A stretch of DNA of 64,000 nt from JANQPX01 sp965204405 (GTDB taxonomy: Bacteria > Pseudomonadota > Alphaproteobacteria > Geminicoccales > Geminicoccaceae): NCBI GenBank assembly GCA_965204405.1, contig CBDBEN010000005.1, positions 2,170,001 to 2,234,000 of the forward strand. Direction: 5' to 3'. Positions 26,172-34,913 of this stretch are shown in pieces. A program made the translations under genes and the position numbers. Below the pieces are notes generated by a model. That model had not been told where the DNA came from, ran no database searches, and saw nothing but the letters and a program-made list of their open reading frames with translations. Every line of letters begins with the position of its first letter. Position 1 is the first letter of the stretch.

Positions 26172-27269
26172 TTGCCGCCGATCGAGCCCGTCATCCTCAA
26201 TGCGATGCCGAGCAGCGTTCTGGTGGTCGGACAGGCGTTGCAGGTGATCTTCGTCAACCCTGCTGCCGAACAGCTCCTCGGCTTGAGCAGAGCCGTACTT
26301 ATCGATAAGCCGCTCGCGGAGATCATGCCGGAGGACAGCCCGCTGCTTGATCGCATTCGCCGCGTTTGCTCCGAAGGGAACAGTGTTTCGGATTATGGTG
26401 TCGAGCTGCCCTTTACCCGGGATGTCAGCCATCTTCTGGACGTTCATGTCTCCCCCCTGTCGGAACCGGCGGGCGATGTCTTGGTGCTGCTCCATCCCTG
26501 CTCGGTGGCTCAGCGTCTCAACCATCATCACAGCCATCGGGGGCGTGCACGTTCGATCGCGGGTCTTGGCGCTACCTTGGCCCATGAGGTGAAGAACCCC
26601 CTTTCGGGAATTCGGGGAGCGGCGCAACTGCTCGAAACCGGTGTCGATGAAGAGGAGCGGCCTCTTATCCGTCTGATTTGTGATGAAACGGACCGCATTT
26701 GTGCGCTGGTCGACCAGATGGAGCAATTCGCCGATTTGAAGCCGCTCGCACGCGAGCCGGTCAATATCTACGAGGTGCTGGAGCGGGTTCGCCGCCTGGC
26801 GGAGAGCGGTTTCGGTGCCAAGGTCACGTTTATCGAACGTTATGATCCCTCTCTGCCCGAGGTCGACGGCAATCGTGACCAGTTGGTGCAGGTCTTTTTG
26901 AACCTGATCAAGAACGCCGTTGAAGCGGCGCCGGCGGAGGATGGCGAGGTGGTGATCACCACGCAGTTTCATCACGGCTTCGCCATTCGCGTGCCCAACA
27001 GCAGCGAGCGCGTTCAGCTTCCGATCACGGTGAGTATCCAGGACAACGGACCGGGCATCGGCGCTGATGTCTCCGGGCATATCTTCGAGCCGTTCGTCTC
27101 GACCAAGCATGCCGGGTCCGGTCTGGGCCTGCCCCTGGTGGCCAAGATCATCGGTGACCATGGCGGGGCCGTGGAATTCGAGAATTTGGTGAGAGGTACT
27201 TTGTTCCGCATCCATCTGCCTGCCTACCGGATCCCGCCGGACATGGCCAAGGCGGGAGGGTCACGATGA
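26172..27269 (+). CDS. ntrB: Nitrogen regulation sensor kinase NtrB (GlnL)
   Basis: Cytoplasmic histidine kinase/phosphatase that senses nitrogen state through PII proteins and controls NtrC. N-terminal PAS-like domain (SVLVVGQALQVIFVNPAAEQ), HisKA with the phospho-His in TLAHEVKNPLSGIRGAAQLL, and HATPase motifs QVFLNLIKNAVEAAP, IQDNGPGIG and GSGLGLPLVAKII. No ATG exists near the expected start; TTG 26172 gives 365 residues, the family length, but its ribosome-binding site is poor. The frame is open upstream through element copy C, so a longer product cannot be excluded. It overlaps ntrC by four bases. Confidence 0.92.
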   Translation: MPPIEPVILNAMPSSVLVVGQALQVIFVNPAAEQLLGLSRAVLIDKPLAEIMPEDSPLLDRIRRVCSEGNSVSDYGVELPFTRDVSHLLDVHVSPLSEPAGDVLVLLHPCSVAQRLNHHHSHRGRARSIAGLGATLAHEVKNPLSGIRGAAQLLETGVDEEERPLIRLICDETDRICALVDQMEQFADLKPLAREPVNIYEVLERVRRLAESGFGAKVTFIERYDPSLPEVDGNRDQLVQVFLNLIKNAVEAAPAEDGEVVITTQFHHGFAIRVPNSSERVQLPITVSIQDNGPGIGADVSGHIFEPFVSTKHAGSGLGLPLVAKIIGDHGGAVEFENLVRGTLFRIHLPAYRIPPDMAKAGGSR

Positions 27270-28708
27270 CCGAACCGACCGTACTGCTCGCCGATGACGA
27301 TGCGGGGATTCGCACCGTGGTGTCCAAGGCTCTTGCCCGCCAGGGGTATCATGTCCAGGCAACGGGGATGGCGTCGACCCTTTGGCGATGGATGGAGGAC
27401 GGTGCCGGCGATGTCGCCATCCTCGACGTGGTGCTGCCGGACGAGAATACGCTGGATCTTCTGCCGCGGATCAAGCAGCGCCGGCCGCAACTCCCGATCA
27501 TCATGATGAGTGCGCAAAACACGCTGCTGACGGCGGTACGCGCGACCGAGCGGGGTGCGTTCGACTATTTGCCCAAACCGTTCGATCTCGGCGATCTGAT
27601 CTCGATGGTGAAACGTGCGCTCGCTTTGCCGGCCAAGACGGCTGGCGGCTCGGAAGCCTTCGCCAGGCCGGAAGAGGCTCTGCCGATCATCGGGCGCTCT
27701 GCCCCGATGCAGGAGATCTACCGGATCATCGCGAGGCTGACCGGTACCGATCTGACGGCGATCGTGACCGGCGAGTCGGGGACGGGCAAAGAGCTGGTTG
27801 CCCGCGCCATGCACGACTATGGCAAGAGGCGTGGTGGCCCGTTCGTTGCGGTGAACATGGCGGCCATTCCCAAGGAGCTGATCGAAAGTGAGCTGTTCGG
27901 TCATGAAAAGGGAGCATTCACCGGGGCCGCCACCCGCAAGATCGGCCGGTTCGAACAGGCCGAAAGCGGTACGCTGTTCTTGGACGAGATCGGCGACATG
28001 CCGCTCGAGGCCCAGACCAGGCTGCTCCGCGTTTTGCAATCCGGCGAATTCATGACCGTCGGCGGCCGCTCGCCGATCAAGGCGGATCTCCGGATCATCG
28101 CCGCGACCCATCGCGATCTCCGGCGGTTGGTGGCGCAGGGGCTGTTCCGGGAAGATCTGTTCTACCGCCTGAATGTCGTGCCTGTTCGCCTGCCGCCGCT
28201 TCGGGAACGATCCGAGGATGTGCCCGCTCTAGTGCAGCATTTTCTGGCCAAGGCGAGCAGGGAGGGGTTGCCGGCAAAAACGATCGAGCCTGAGGCGATG
28301 AGGCTGATGAAAGGCCATGCCTGGCCCGGCAATGTCAGGGAGCTTGAAAACCTGGTGCGCAGGCTTGCGGTTCTCTATGCCGAGGACTCGATCGGTCATG
28401 ATGTGATCGAGATCGAGCTTCGCGAAAGCCTGGCCCAGGGTGAGACCGGTCCCGCCCAGGACGACGATCTTTCCGGTTTTGTCGGGCGCCATCTGGACCA
28501 GCTTTTCGAGCATCATGACGGTCGCTTGCCGCCGAGCGGCCTTCATGGCAGAATCTTGCGCGACGTCGAAAAGCCGCTTATCGAGAAAGTGCTGGCGGCC
28601 TTGAGGGGAAATCAGTTAAAAGCGGCGGCACTATTGGGCGTGAACCGCAACACGCTGCGCAAGAAGATTCGCGAGCTGGGCATTGAGGTGACGCGCGGGC
28701 CGCAATAG
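27266..28708 (+). CDS. ntrC: Nitrogen regulation response regulator NtrC (GlnG)
   Basis: Sigma-54 activator of nitrogen-assimilation genes, 480 residues. Receiver domain with phosphoacceptor Asp54 (AILDVVLPDE) and Lys in YLPKPFD; AAA+ domain with Walker A GESGTGKE, the sigma-54 contact loop GAFTGA in HEKGAFTGAATRKIG, and Walker B GTLFLDEIGDMP; C-terminal Fis-type helix-turn-helix (NQLKAAALLGVNRNTLRKKI). The ATG overlaps the ntrB stop by four bases, so the two proteins are coupled. 132 bases follow before ntrY. Confidence 0.97.
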   Translation: MTEPTVLLADDDAGIRTVVSKALARQGYHVQATGMASTLWRWMEDGAGDVAILDVVLPDENTLDLLPRIKQRRPQLPIIMMSAQNTLLTAVRATERGAFDYLPKPFDLGDLISMVKRALALPAKTAGGSEAFARPEEALPIIGRSAPMQEIYRIIARLTGTDLTAIVTGESGTGKELVARAMHDYGKRRGGPFVAVNMAAIPKELIESELFGHEKGAFTGAATRKIGRFEQAESGTLFLDEIGDMPLEAQTRLLRVLQSGEFMTVGGRSPIKADLRIIAATHRDLRRLVAQGLFREDLFYRLNVVPVRLPPLRERSEDVPALVQHFLAKASREGLPAKTIEPEAMRLMKGHAWPGNVRELENLVRRLAVLYAEDSIGHDVIEIELRESLAQGETGPAQDDDLSGFVGRHLDQLFEHHDGRLPPSGLHGRILRDVEKPLIEKVLAALRGNQLKAAALLGVNRNTLRKKIRELGIEVTRGPQ

Positions 28709-28840
28709 CCGACTTGAATCCTTCTGTCGAACGAGCTGCTTGAGATGGGTGGCCGCCGGAAGATCGATCTAACAAGAAAGAGTTTAGTGCATCGAGCGAT
28801 GAACGACGTGAACGAGTCGGTGGACTAGGGGGGAGCGGCT

Positions 28841-31078
28841 TTGGCGAGCGTAACGACCACATCCTCGCAAGCAAGCAAGAGCCGGTTGCCGGTTTGGCTG
28901 CGCTCGCCGCATCTGTCGCGGCGCATTGCCATCGCTCTTACCATCGCAGCGGCCCTTTCCAGCCTTGCTACTTATGTCGTTCTCTCCGACAATTGGCAAT
29001 TCGGCGCTGATGCCGACTGGGTTCTTGGCCTTTTCTACCTCGATATAATCCTGCTCCTCTCTCTAGGTGTCGTTGTCGCCCGTAGGCTCGTCAACATCTT
29101 CATGGCAAGGAGGAAAGGCTCCGTTGGTTCGCGATTGCACGCCCGCTTGGTCGCGCTATTCAGCATTGTTGCAGTGGCGCCTGCGATCATCGTGGCGGTA
29201 TTTGCTGTAACCTTTCTGCATTATGGTTTGGAAGCCTGGTTCAGTGATCGTGTCAGCAGTGCACTTACCAACTCATTGAATGTTGCTCAAGATTATCTCG
29301 AGGAGCACCGGAAAGATATCAAAGGCGATGTCTCCGCGATGGCCGTCGATATCGATTTGCAGGCCCTTGGCCTGGTTGGATCGCCTGAGGAGTTCCAGCA
29401 GTTTCTCGATAATCAAGCTGAATATCGCTTGCTGACGGAAGCTATTATTTTTCAAGGAGATGGTCAGGTTATTGCCCGAACAGGCTTAAGCTTTTCTCTC
29501 GAATTTGAGAGCCTTCCGGATGCAGAACAGTTGGCGCTTGCAGCAGCCGGAGAGGCGGTTCTTCTGACTAACGAGTCAGAAGATCGTGTTCGTGGCCTGA
29601 TCGGATTGAGCAGTTTCGACGATGCCTATCTCTATGTTGGTCGGCATCTGAATGACCGCGTTCTCGGCTATGTTGCGGAGACTCGGGACGTGGTTGATGA
29701 GTACCGGAACTTGGAATTGCGGCGATCAGACATCGAGATACAGTTTGCTGTTATCTTCGGAGCTATTTCGCTGCTTTTTCTCGTGGCCGCTGTCGGGGTC
29801 GGCTTGTTTTTCGCCAATGGTGTGGCCGGTCGCATCACCGCTCTCATTAACGCCACTGATCAGGTTCGTGCCGGCGATCTCAGCGTGCAGGTGCCGGAGG
29901 TCGAGGAGCGGGACGAGATCGATCATCTGCAGAGCGCCTTCAACCGGATGACCAGCCAGCTTCACAGTCAGCGCAGTGAGCTCGTGGAAGCGAATAGCCA
30001 GCTCGATCAGCGGCGCCTGTTCACCGAGGCCGTGATCGGCGGCGTGTCGTCGGGCGTGATCGGCCTCGATGCTCAAGGCAGGATCACGCTCCCGAATTCG
30101 GCTGCTGCGGCGTTCCTTGGATCAAACACCCTCATTGGCCGGCCGCTCATTGCCATCATGCCGGAGATGGCTGGCCTCCTGGCAGGTGTCGTGGCCGCCC
30201 CGCAGACGCCGGCGATCGAGGAGCAGATTGAAATCAGAAGGCAGGACGGCCAGTATACCCTGCTGGTGCGTGTGGCCGCACAGCTCGATGACGAGCGGCG
30301 CATCGCCGGTTTTGTCGTCACCTTCGACGATATCACGGAGCTACTGGCGGCGCAGAGAACGGCCGCCTGGTCGGAGGTAGCACGCCGGATTGCTCACGAA
30401 ATCAAGAATCCCTTGACGCCAATTCGCCTCTCAGCCGAGAGACTGAAGCGGAAGTACCTACCGCAAATTGGTAAGGATCAAGAAACTTTCACAGGCAGTG
30501 TCGATACTATCGTACGGCAAGTCGACAATATTGGCCGCCTTATCAACGAGTTCTCGGCGTTTGCGCGTATGCCTGCGCCGGTGTTCAACCACGAATCGGC
30601 TTGCGATCTTGTGCGTCAGGCCGTTTATTTGCAGCAGGGAGCGCGTTCGGACATCCGATTCGAGACAGAGCTTCCCGACAACGACATACAACTGTACTGT
30701 GACAGCCGAAAGGTTGCCCAGGCTCTGACAAATCTTGTTCAGAACGCTGTGCAATCGGTGCTTCAGCGGCTAGAAGCGGAGGCTGACGGTAGCGAACCAG
30801 GTTGGGTGCTGGTCAGGCTCGACGAGGCTGACCAGTTCTGTTCGATCGAAGTTCGTGATAATGGTCTGGGCCTGCCGGCCGACGAGCCGGTGGGCAGGCT
30901 GACCGAACCTTATGTGACCAAGCGGGCTGATGGGACCGGGCTGGGATTGGCAATCGTTAAGAAGATCATGGAGGAGCACAGCGGTACGATCTCGCTCCGC
31001 AACCGGGATGGTGGCGGTGCTTGCGTCAACTTAGCTTTTCCCATGCTTCCGGCAGCAGGTCACGCTGCAGCCGAATGA
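28841..31078 (+). CDS. ntrY: Membrane sensor kinase NtrY
   Basis: Sensor of the NtrYX pair, tied in alphaproteobacteria to nitrogen, redox and envelope responses. 745 residues: an N-terminal block of three or four membrane segments (within about 25-135), a periplasmic sensor region (about 135-285), a further membrane segment (about 290-320), a HAMP domain, a PAS domain, HisKA with the phospho-His in RRIAHEIKNPLTPIRLSAER, and a HATPase domain (QALTNLVQNAVQSV, VRDNGLGLP, GTGLGLAIVKKIM). The start is TTG 28841 with GGGGGGAG six bases upstream. It is followed by ntrX after 58 bases. Confidence 0.96.
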   Translation: MASVTTTSSQASKSRLPVWLRSPHLSRRIAIALTIAAALSSLATYVVLSDNWQFGADADWVLGLFYLDIILLLSLGVVVARRLVNIFMARRKGSVGSRLHARLVALFSIVAVAPAIIVAVFAVTFLHYGLEAWFSDRVSSALTNSLNVAQDYLEEHRKDIKGDVSAMAVDIDLQALGLVGSPEEFQQFLDNQAEYRLLTEAIIFQGDGQVIARTGLSFSLEFESLPDAEQLALAAAGEAVLLTNESEDRVRGLIGLSSFDDAYLYVGRHLNDRVLGYVAETRDVVDEYRNLELRRSDIEIQFAVIFGAISLLFLVAAVGVGLFFANGVAGRITALINATDQVRAGDLSVQVPEVEERDEIDHLQSAFNRMTSQLHSQRSELVEANSQLDQRRLFTEAVIGGVSSGVIGLDAQGRITLPNSAAAAFLGSNTLIGRPLIAIMPEMAGLLAGVVAAPQTPAIEEQIEIRRQDGQYTLLVRVAAQLDDERRIAGFVVTFDDITELLAAQRTAAWSEVARRIAHEIKNPLTPIRLSAERLKRKYLPQIGKDQETFTGSVDTIVRQVDNIGRLINEFSAFARMPAPVFNHESACDLVRQAVYLQQGARSDIRFETELPDNDIQLYCDSRKVAQALTNLVQNAVQSVLQRLEAEADGSEPGWVLVRLDEADQFCSIEVRDNGLGLPADEPVGRLTEPYVTKRADGTGLGLAIVKKIMEEHSGTISLRNRDGGGACVNLAFPMLPAAGHAAAE

Positions 31079-31136
31079 TGGCTTCCTGCAACGTCGCATC
31101 ATCCCTGAGGACTTAAACTAGATTTCTGAGAGTGGA

Positions 31137-32522
31137 ATGAAGGGCGAAATACTCATCGTCGACGACGAGCCAGAGATCCGGCAAGCAATTGCCGGCATCT
31201 TGGAGGACGAGGATTTCACGGTGCGCCATGCCGGTGACGGTCCGGGTGGCCTTGCGGAGATCGAAGCCCGTCCGCCAAGCCTGGTTTTGCTGGATATCTG
31301 GCTGGAGGGATCGTCCATGGACGGTCTCGAGGTTCTGGATCATATCCAAACCACCCGCCCGGAGGTTCCCGTGATCGTGATCAGCGGTCACGGCACCATC
31401 GAGACCGCGGTGACGGCGATCAAGAAGGGGGCTTACGACTTTCTCGAAAAGCCGTTCAACGCGGACCGCCTTCTGGTTCTGATCGACCGTGCCAGGGAGT
31501 CCGCGAGGCTCAAGCGCGAGAATGCGGAACTCAAGCTCAAGGTCGGCGACGATCTGGATCTGATCGGCAAGTCGCCGGCGATCCAGCAGGTGCGCACGGC
31601 CATTCAGCGTGTGGCCATGACCGGGAGCCGCGTGCTGATCGCAGGGCCGCCTGGGGTCGGCAAGGAGATCGTGGCTCGGCTCATTCACTTGAATTCCAAG
31701 CGCTCGGAACTGCCGTTCGTGGTGATCAATGCCGCGACCATGGCGCCGGAGCGCATGGAAGTGGAGCTGTTCGGCTGCGAAGCCGGATTTCTCGGCGCGG
31801 ACCGGCCCCGCCAGATCGGGACGTTCGAGCGCGCCCACGGCGGCACGTTGTTGCTCGACGAAGTTGCCGATATGCCGCTGGAAACCCAGGGCAAGATACT
31901 CCGCGTTCTCCAGGAGCAGCGTTTCGTGCGTTTGGGGGGGGAGCGGAGCATCGAGGTCGATGTCCGGGTCATTGCGGCCAGCAATCGCGATCTGCAGGCT
32001 GAGATTGCCGCAGGCCGCTTCCGCGAGGACCTCTATTACCGGCTGAACGTCGTCCCGATTACCGTGCCGCCGCTTTCCGAGCGCCGCGCGGACATCCCGA
32101 TGCTGATCGATCACTTCATGACGCGCGCTGCCGAAGCCGCAGGCTTGCCGGCAAGACAGCTGTCCGCGGATGCTCAGGCGCTGTTCCAATCGGCAGCCTG
32201 GCCGGGCAATGTCCGCCAACTCAGGAATGTGCTCGAGAGCCTGCTGATCATGGCACCGGGCGATCCCAAGACCGAGATCGGGGTCGATGCCCTGCCGCCT
32301 GAATTGGTGGACGAAACCACCGCCGGCCTCAGCCCGAACAGCAATGGCGAGTTGATGGTGCTGCCGATCCGCGAAGCCCGCGAGCATTTCGAGCGCGCTT
32401 ATCTTCAGGCCCAGCTCGAGAGGTTCGGCGGTAATATCTCGCGCACCGCCAATTTCGTCGGCATGGAACGTTCGGCACTGCACAGGAAGCTGAAGTCCCT
32501 TAGCATCCATGCTGACGACTAG
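31137..32522 (+). CDS. ntrX: Response regulator NtrX
   Basis: Partner of NtrY, 461 residues. Receiver with Asp53 (VLLDIWLEG) and Lys in FLEKPFN; AAA+ domain with Walker A AGPPGVGKE and Walker B GTLLLDEVADMP; C-terminal Fis-type helix-turn-helix (NISRTANFVGMERSALHRKL). The sigma-54 contact loop is not GAFTGA: the sequence between ELFG and IGTFERAHGG reads CEAGFLGADRPRQ. Loss of this loop is known for NtrX of many alphaproteobacteria and fits sigma-54-independent action. The TAG stop is part of the terminal CTAG of element copy D. Confidence 0.96.
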   Translation: MKGEILIVDDEPEIRQAIAGILEDEDFTVRHAGDGPGGLAEIEARPPSLVLLDIWLEGSSMDGLEVLDHIQTTRPEVPVIVISGHGTIETAVTAIKKGAYDFLEKPFNADRLLVLIDRARESARLKRENAELKLKVGDDLDLIGKSPAIQQVRTAIQRVAMTGSRVLIAGPPGVGKEIVARLIHLNSKRSELPFVVINAATMAPERMEVELFGCEAGFLGADRPRQIGTFERAHGGTLLLDEVADMPLETQGKILRVLQEQRFVRLGGERSIEVDVRVIAASNRDLQAEIAAGRFREDLYYRLNVVPITVPPLSERRADIPMLIDHFMTRAAEAAGLPARQLSADAQALFQSAAWPGNVRQLRNVLESLLIMAPGDPKTEIGVDALPPELVDETTAGLSPNSNGELMVLPIREAREHFERAYLQAQLERFGGNISRTANFVGMERSALHRKLKSLSIHADD

Positions 32523-32640
32523 GGGTCTGTTCGGTACGAATGAGTCCCGCCACCTTGCCGAGAAGTGCTTGCATCCATTCAGTTTTTCTGATGCTTTTCG
32601 CGATGGCGGCAGGAACCGAATGATGTGGTTGTACCACTAG
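32519..32640. repeat. CTAG-ended element, copy D
   Basis: 122-bp copy from CTAG 32519 to CTAG 32640. Left end CTAGGGGTCTGTTCGGTACG, right half GGCAGGAACCGAATGATGTGG followed by TTGTACCACTAG; the CGCATACC block is replaced by unrelated sequence. The left CTAG carries the stop codon of ntrX. The remaining 160 bases before trkA hold no other feature I can name. Confidence 0.8.
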
Positions 32641-32801
32641 CGCGGCTGCTGCCGTATACCCGCCTCTTCCAGCTTATTGTTCCACCAAACAGGCGGCTGG
32701 TCATGCACCCCGGAAGAGGGTGATGGCCAGGTTGTCTCGGGTGAAACCCTAAGAGCCGGAAGACATCGTCGTCTTCGTTCGAGAGATCAACGGGCAAAAA
32801 T

Positions 32802-34178
32802 ATGAAAGTCATCGTCTGCGGCGCAGGTCAGGTGGGTTACAACATCGCCCGTTATCTCGCGGTTGCCGGCAATGATGTCACGGTCATCGATCAGCAGCAG
32901 GAACTGACCGCCAAAATCGGCGAGAGCCTCGATATTCAGGCGATCGCCGGACATGCCTCCCATCCGGATATTCTGGCGGCGGCTGGTGCTGAAGATGCCG
33001 AGATTCTGATCGCCGTGACCCATGCCGACGAGGTGAACATGATCGCCTGTCAGGTCGCGCATTCCCTCTTTAACGTGCCGATCAAGATCGCCCGCATTCG
33101 CCAGCAGAATTACCTTGAGAGCCGCTGGAAGGACCTCTTCCGGCGGGAACATCTGCCGATCGATGTCATCATCTCGCCCGAGCGCGAAATCGCCCGCGCC
33201 ATCGCGACCAGGCTCGAAGTGCCGGGCGCCACCTCCGTGATTTCATTTGCGGGCGGAAAGGTCCGCCTGATTGCTGCTCGCTGCGATCAGGATTGCCCGA
33301 TCCTCGACACACCCCTGAGGCAGCTCACATTTCTGTTCCCGGACCTCCATATGGTCTGCGTCGGTATTACCCGTGAAGATCGTTTCTTCGTGCCGACCGG
33401 TGACGACCATCTCTCGGCAGGTGATGAAGCCTACTATGTGGTCGACGCCGACCATGTCGAGCGCGCCATGCGTGCGTTTGGCCATGAGGAGAAGGTCGCC
33501 GAGCGGATCGTGATCGCCGGCGGCGGCAATATCGGGCTGTTCCTGGCGCAGGAGTTGGAGGCCCGGTGGCCGAATGCCTCAGTGTCGCTGATCGAAGCGG
33601 ATCCCGAGCGCGCGCGTTATATCGCCGACAAGCTGCCGCGATGCGTCGTTCTGAACGGTGATGCCCGCGACCGTGAGCTTCACGACGAGGCCAATATTCG
33701 AACCTCCGATGCGATCGTATGCGTTACCAATGACGATGAAGTGAACATCATGGCCGGCCTCCTGGCTAAGCGCTCCGGTTGTCGAAAAGCACTTACGCTC
33801 GTGAATAACAATGCCTACAGCTCACTGCTGAGTACGCTCGCCATCGACGTAATGATCAACCCTCGGGAGACGACCGTCTCCAGCGTTCTGCTTCATGTCC
33901 GCCGCGGTCGGATCCGCTCCGCCTATACGATCCGTGACGGCGAGGCCGAGGTGTTCGAAGCTGAAGTCCTGGAGACCTCGCAGCTGGTCGGACAAACCTT
34001 GCAGGATGCCCGCCTTCCGCCCGGTGTCATTGTCGGCGCTATTCAACGTGGAGATGAGGTCGTGGTGCCCCGGTCAGACACCGCGATCCTGACTGGCGAC
34101 CGCGTGGTCATTGTTGCGCGTGCCTCCGTGGTCAAAAAGGCTGAAAAGCTGTTCTCCGTACGCATTGACTATTTTTAA
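32802..34178 (+). CDS. trkA: Trk potassium uptake regulatory subunit TrkA
   Basis: Cytoplasmic NAD(H)-binding gating protein of the Trk K+ channel, 458 residues. Two RCK/KTN units in tandem: first Rossmann motif MKVIVCGAGQVGYNIARYLA, second RIVIAGGGNIGLFLAQELEA, each followed by a TrkA-C domain (the last one with GDRVVIVARASVVKKAEKLF). The membrane partner TrkH/TrkG is not in the window. Position after ntrYX and before hfq is the conserved alphaproteobacterial order. Confidence 0.96.
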   Translation: MKVIVCGAGQVGYNIARYLAVAGNDVTVIDQQQELTAKIGESLDIQAIAGHASHPDILAAAGAEDAEILIAVTHADEVNMIACQVAHSLFNVPIKIARIRQQNYLESRWKDLFRREHLPIDVIISPEREIARAIATRLEVPGATSVISFAGGKVRLIAARCDQDCPILDTPLRQLTFLFPDLHMVCVGITREDRFFVPTGDDHLSAGDEAYYVVDADHVERAMRAFGHEEKVAERIVIAGGGNIGLFLAQELEARWPNASVSLIEADPERARYIADKLPRCVVLNGDARDRELHDEANIRTSDAIVCVTNDDEVNIMAGLLAKRSGCRKALTLVNNNAYSSLLSTLAIDVMINPRETTVSSVLLHVRRGRIRSAYTIRDGEAEVFEAEVLETSQLVGQTLQDARLPPGVIVGAIQRGDEVVVPRSDTAILTGDRVVIVARASVVKKAEKLFSVRIDYF

Positions 34179-34640
34179 CCGTGTCTATTGGAACGGATCG
34201 TCCTTTCAGGTGTTAGCTGCGATGAACTGGGGCCTGTGAGCTGAAAATCGACGCGTCTCGGCGATTTTAAGACTTGAAGACGGGGCTATGACGAACAAGA
34301 TAACGTTGTTGGGTGGGTGGCAAAGTTCGCCTTTGCGTTGATGTTCGTGGCAAAAACAAGCAGGTGGGGCGGATAAAACAACTTTTTCGGCACAATCTTG
34401 CAAAAATTCGGGGTTGAACACTTGGCAGGAAACGACATCAATGGTTGATTGTCATCTGCCAGCAAATCAGCTCAAGGTTGTTTGACGCCCTATGCTCTGA
34501 GTTGGCACATCGACCGGGACGATACGTCTTGGATGACATAGTTTCGACTTGCAGTTGTGACGCTTCCACAAGGGCAAGACGGAGGAAAGCACAGGCAGGA
34601 CAGCGATCCCTGCCTAGAACAAGAAGAAAGGATCGAGTTG
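34179..34640. other. Intergenic region trkA-hfq, probably hfq promoter and leader
   Basis: About 460 bases without a believable gene. It is more AT-rich than its surroundings, notably 34360-34480, as expected for promoters of hfq. No clear -35/-10 pair with good spacing could be fixed by eye, and no terminator hairpin with U-tract follows trkA. An untranslated leader with a small RNA site is possible but not supported by anything I can point to. Confidence 0.4.
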
Positions 34641-34913
34641 ATGTCCGGCGAAAAGACACAGAACGTGCAGGACGTATTTCTTAACCACATTCGCAAGAAC
34701 AAAGTTCCAGTCACGATTTTTTTGATCAATGGCGTGAAGCTTCAGGGTGTGGTGAGTTCGTTTGACAATTTTTCCCTTCTGCTCCGGCGTGACGGTCACG
34801 TCCAGCTGGTCTATAAGCATGCGGTGTCGACGGTGATGCCCTCGACCGTGATCAGGCTGTACGAGCCAGGTGCTGAAGCGCCTGCTGAAGAAGGAACCCC
34901 GAGCGACGCCTAA
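34641..34913 (+). CDS. hfq: RNA chaperone Hfq
   Basis: Hexameric Sm-like protein that binds small RNAs and mRNAs. 90 residues: Sm1 motif (QDVFLNHIRKNKVPVTIFLI, NGVKLQGVVSSFDNFSLLL) and Sm2 with the VYKHAVSTVMP signature. Start ATG 34641 with AAAGGA about eight bases upstream; the frame is open further upstream but homologues begin at MSGEKTQNVQD. The 3' end overlaps the hflX start. Confidence 0.98.
   Translation: MSGEKTQNVQDVFLNHIRKNKVPVTIFLINGVKLQGVVSSFDNFSLLLRRDGHVQLVYKHAVSTVMPSTVIRLYEPGAEAPAEEGTPSDA

Noticed and set aside
31113..32510. 465-codon open frame antisense to ntrX
   Set aside because: It mirrors ntrX codon positions, as expected in GC-rich coding DNA; no protein family pattern and no ribosome-binding site. 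The same applies to the long frame antisense to groEL (36729-37952).
34389..34401. Sigma-54-like promoter (GGCAC...TTGC) upstream of hfq
   Set aside because: The GG and GC pairs are separated by nine bases; sigma-54 promoters need ten, and this spacing is strict.
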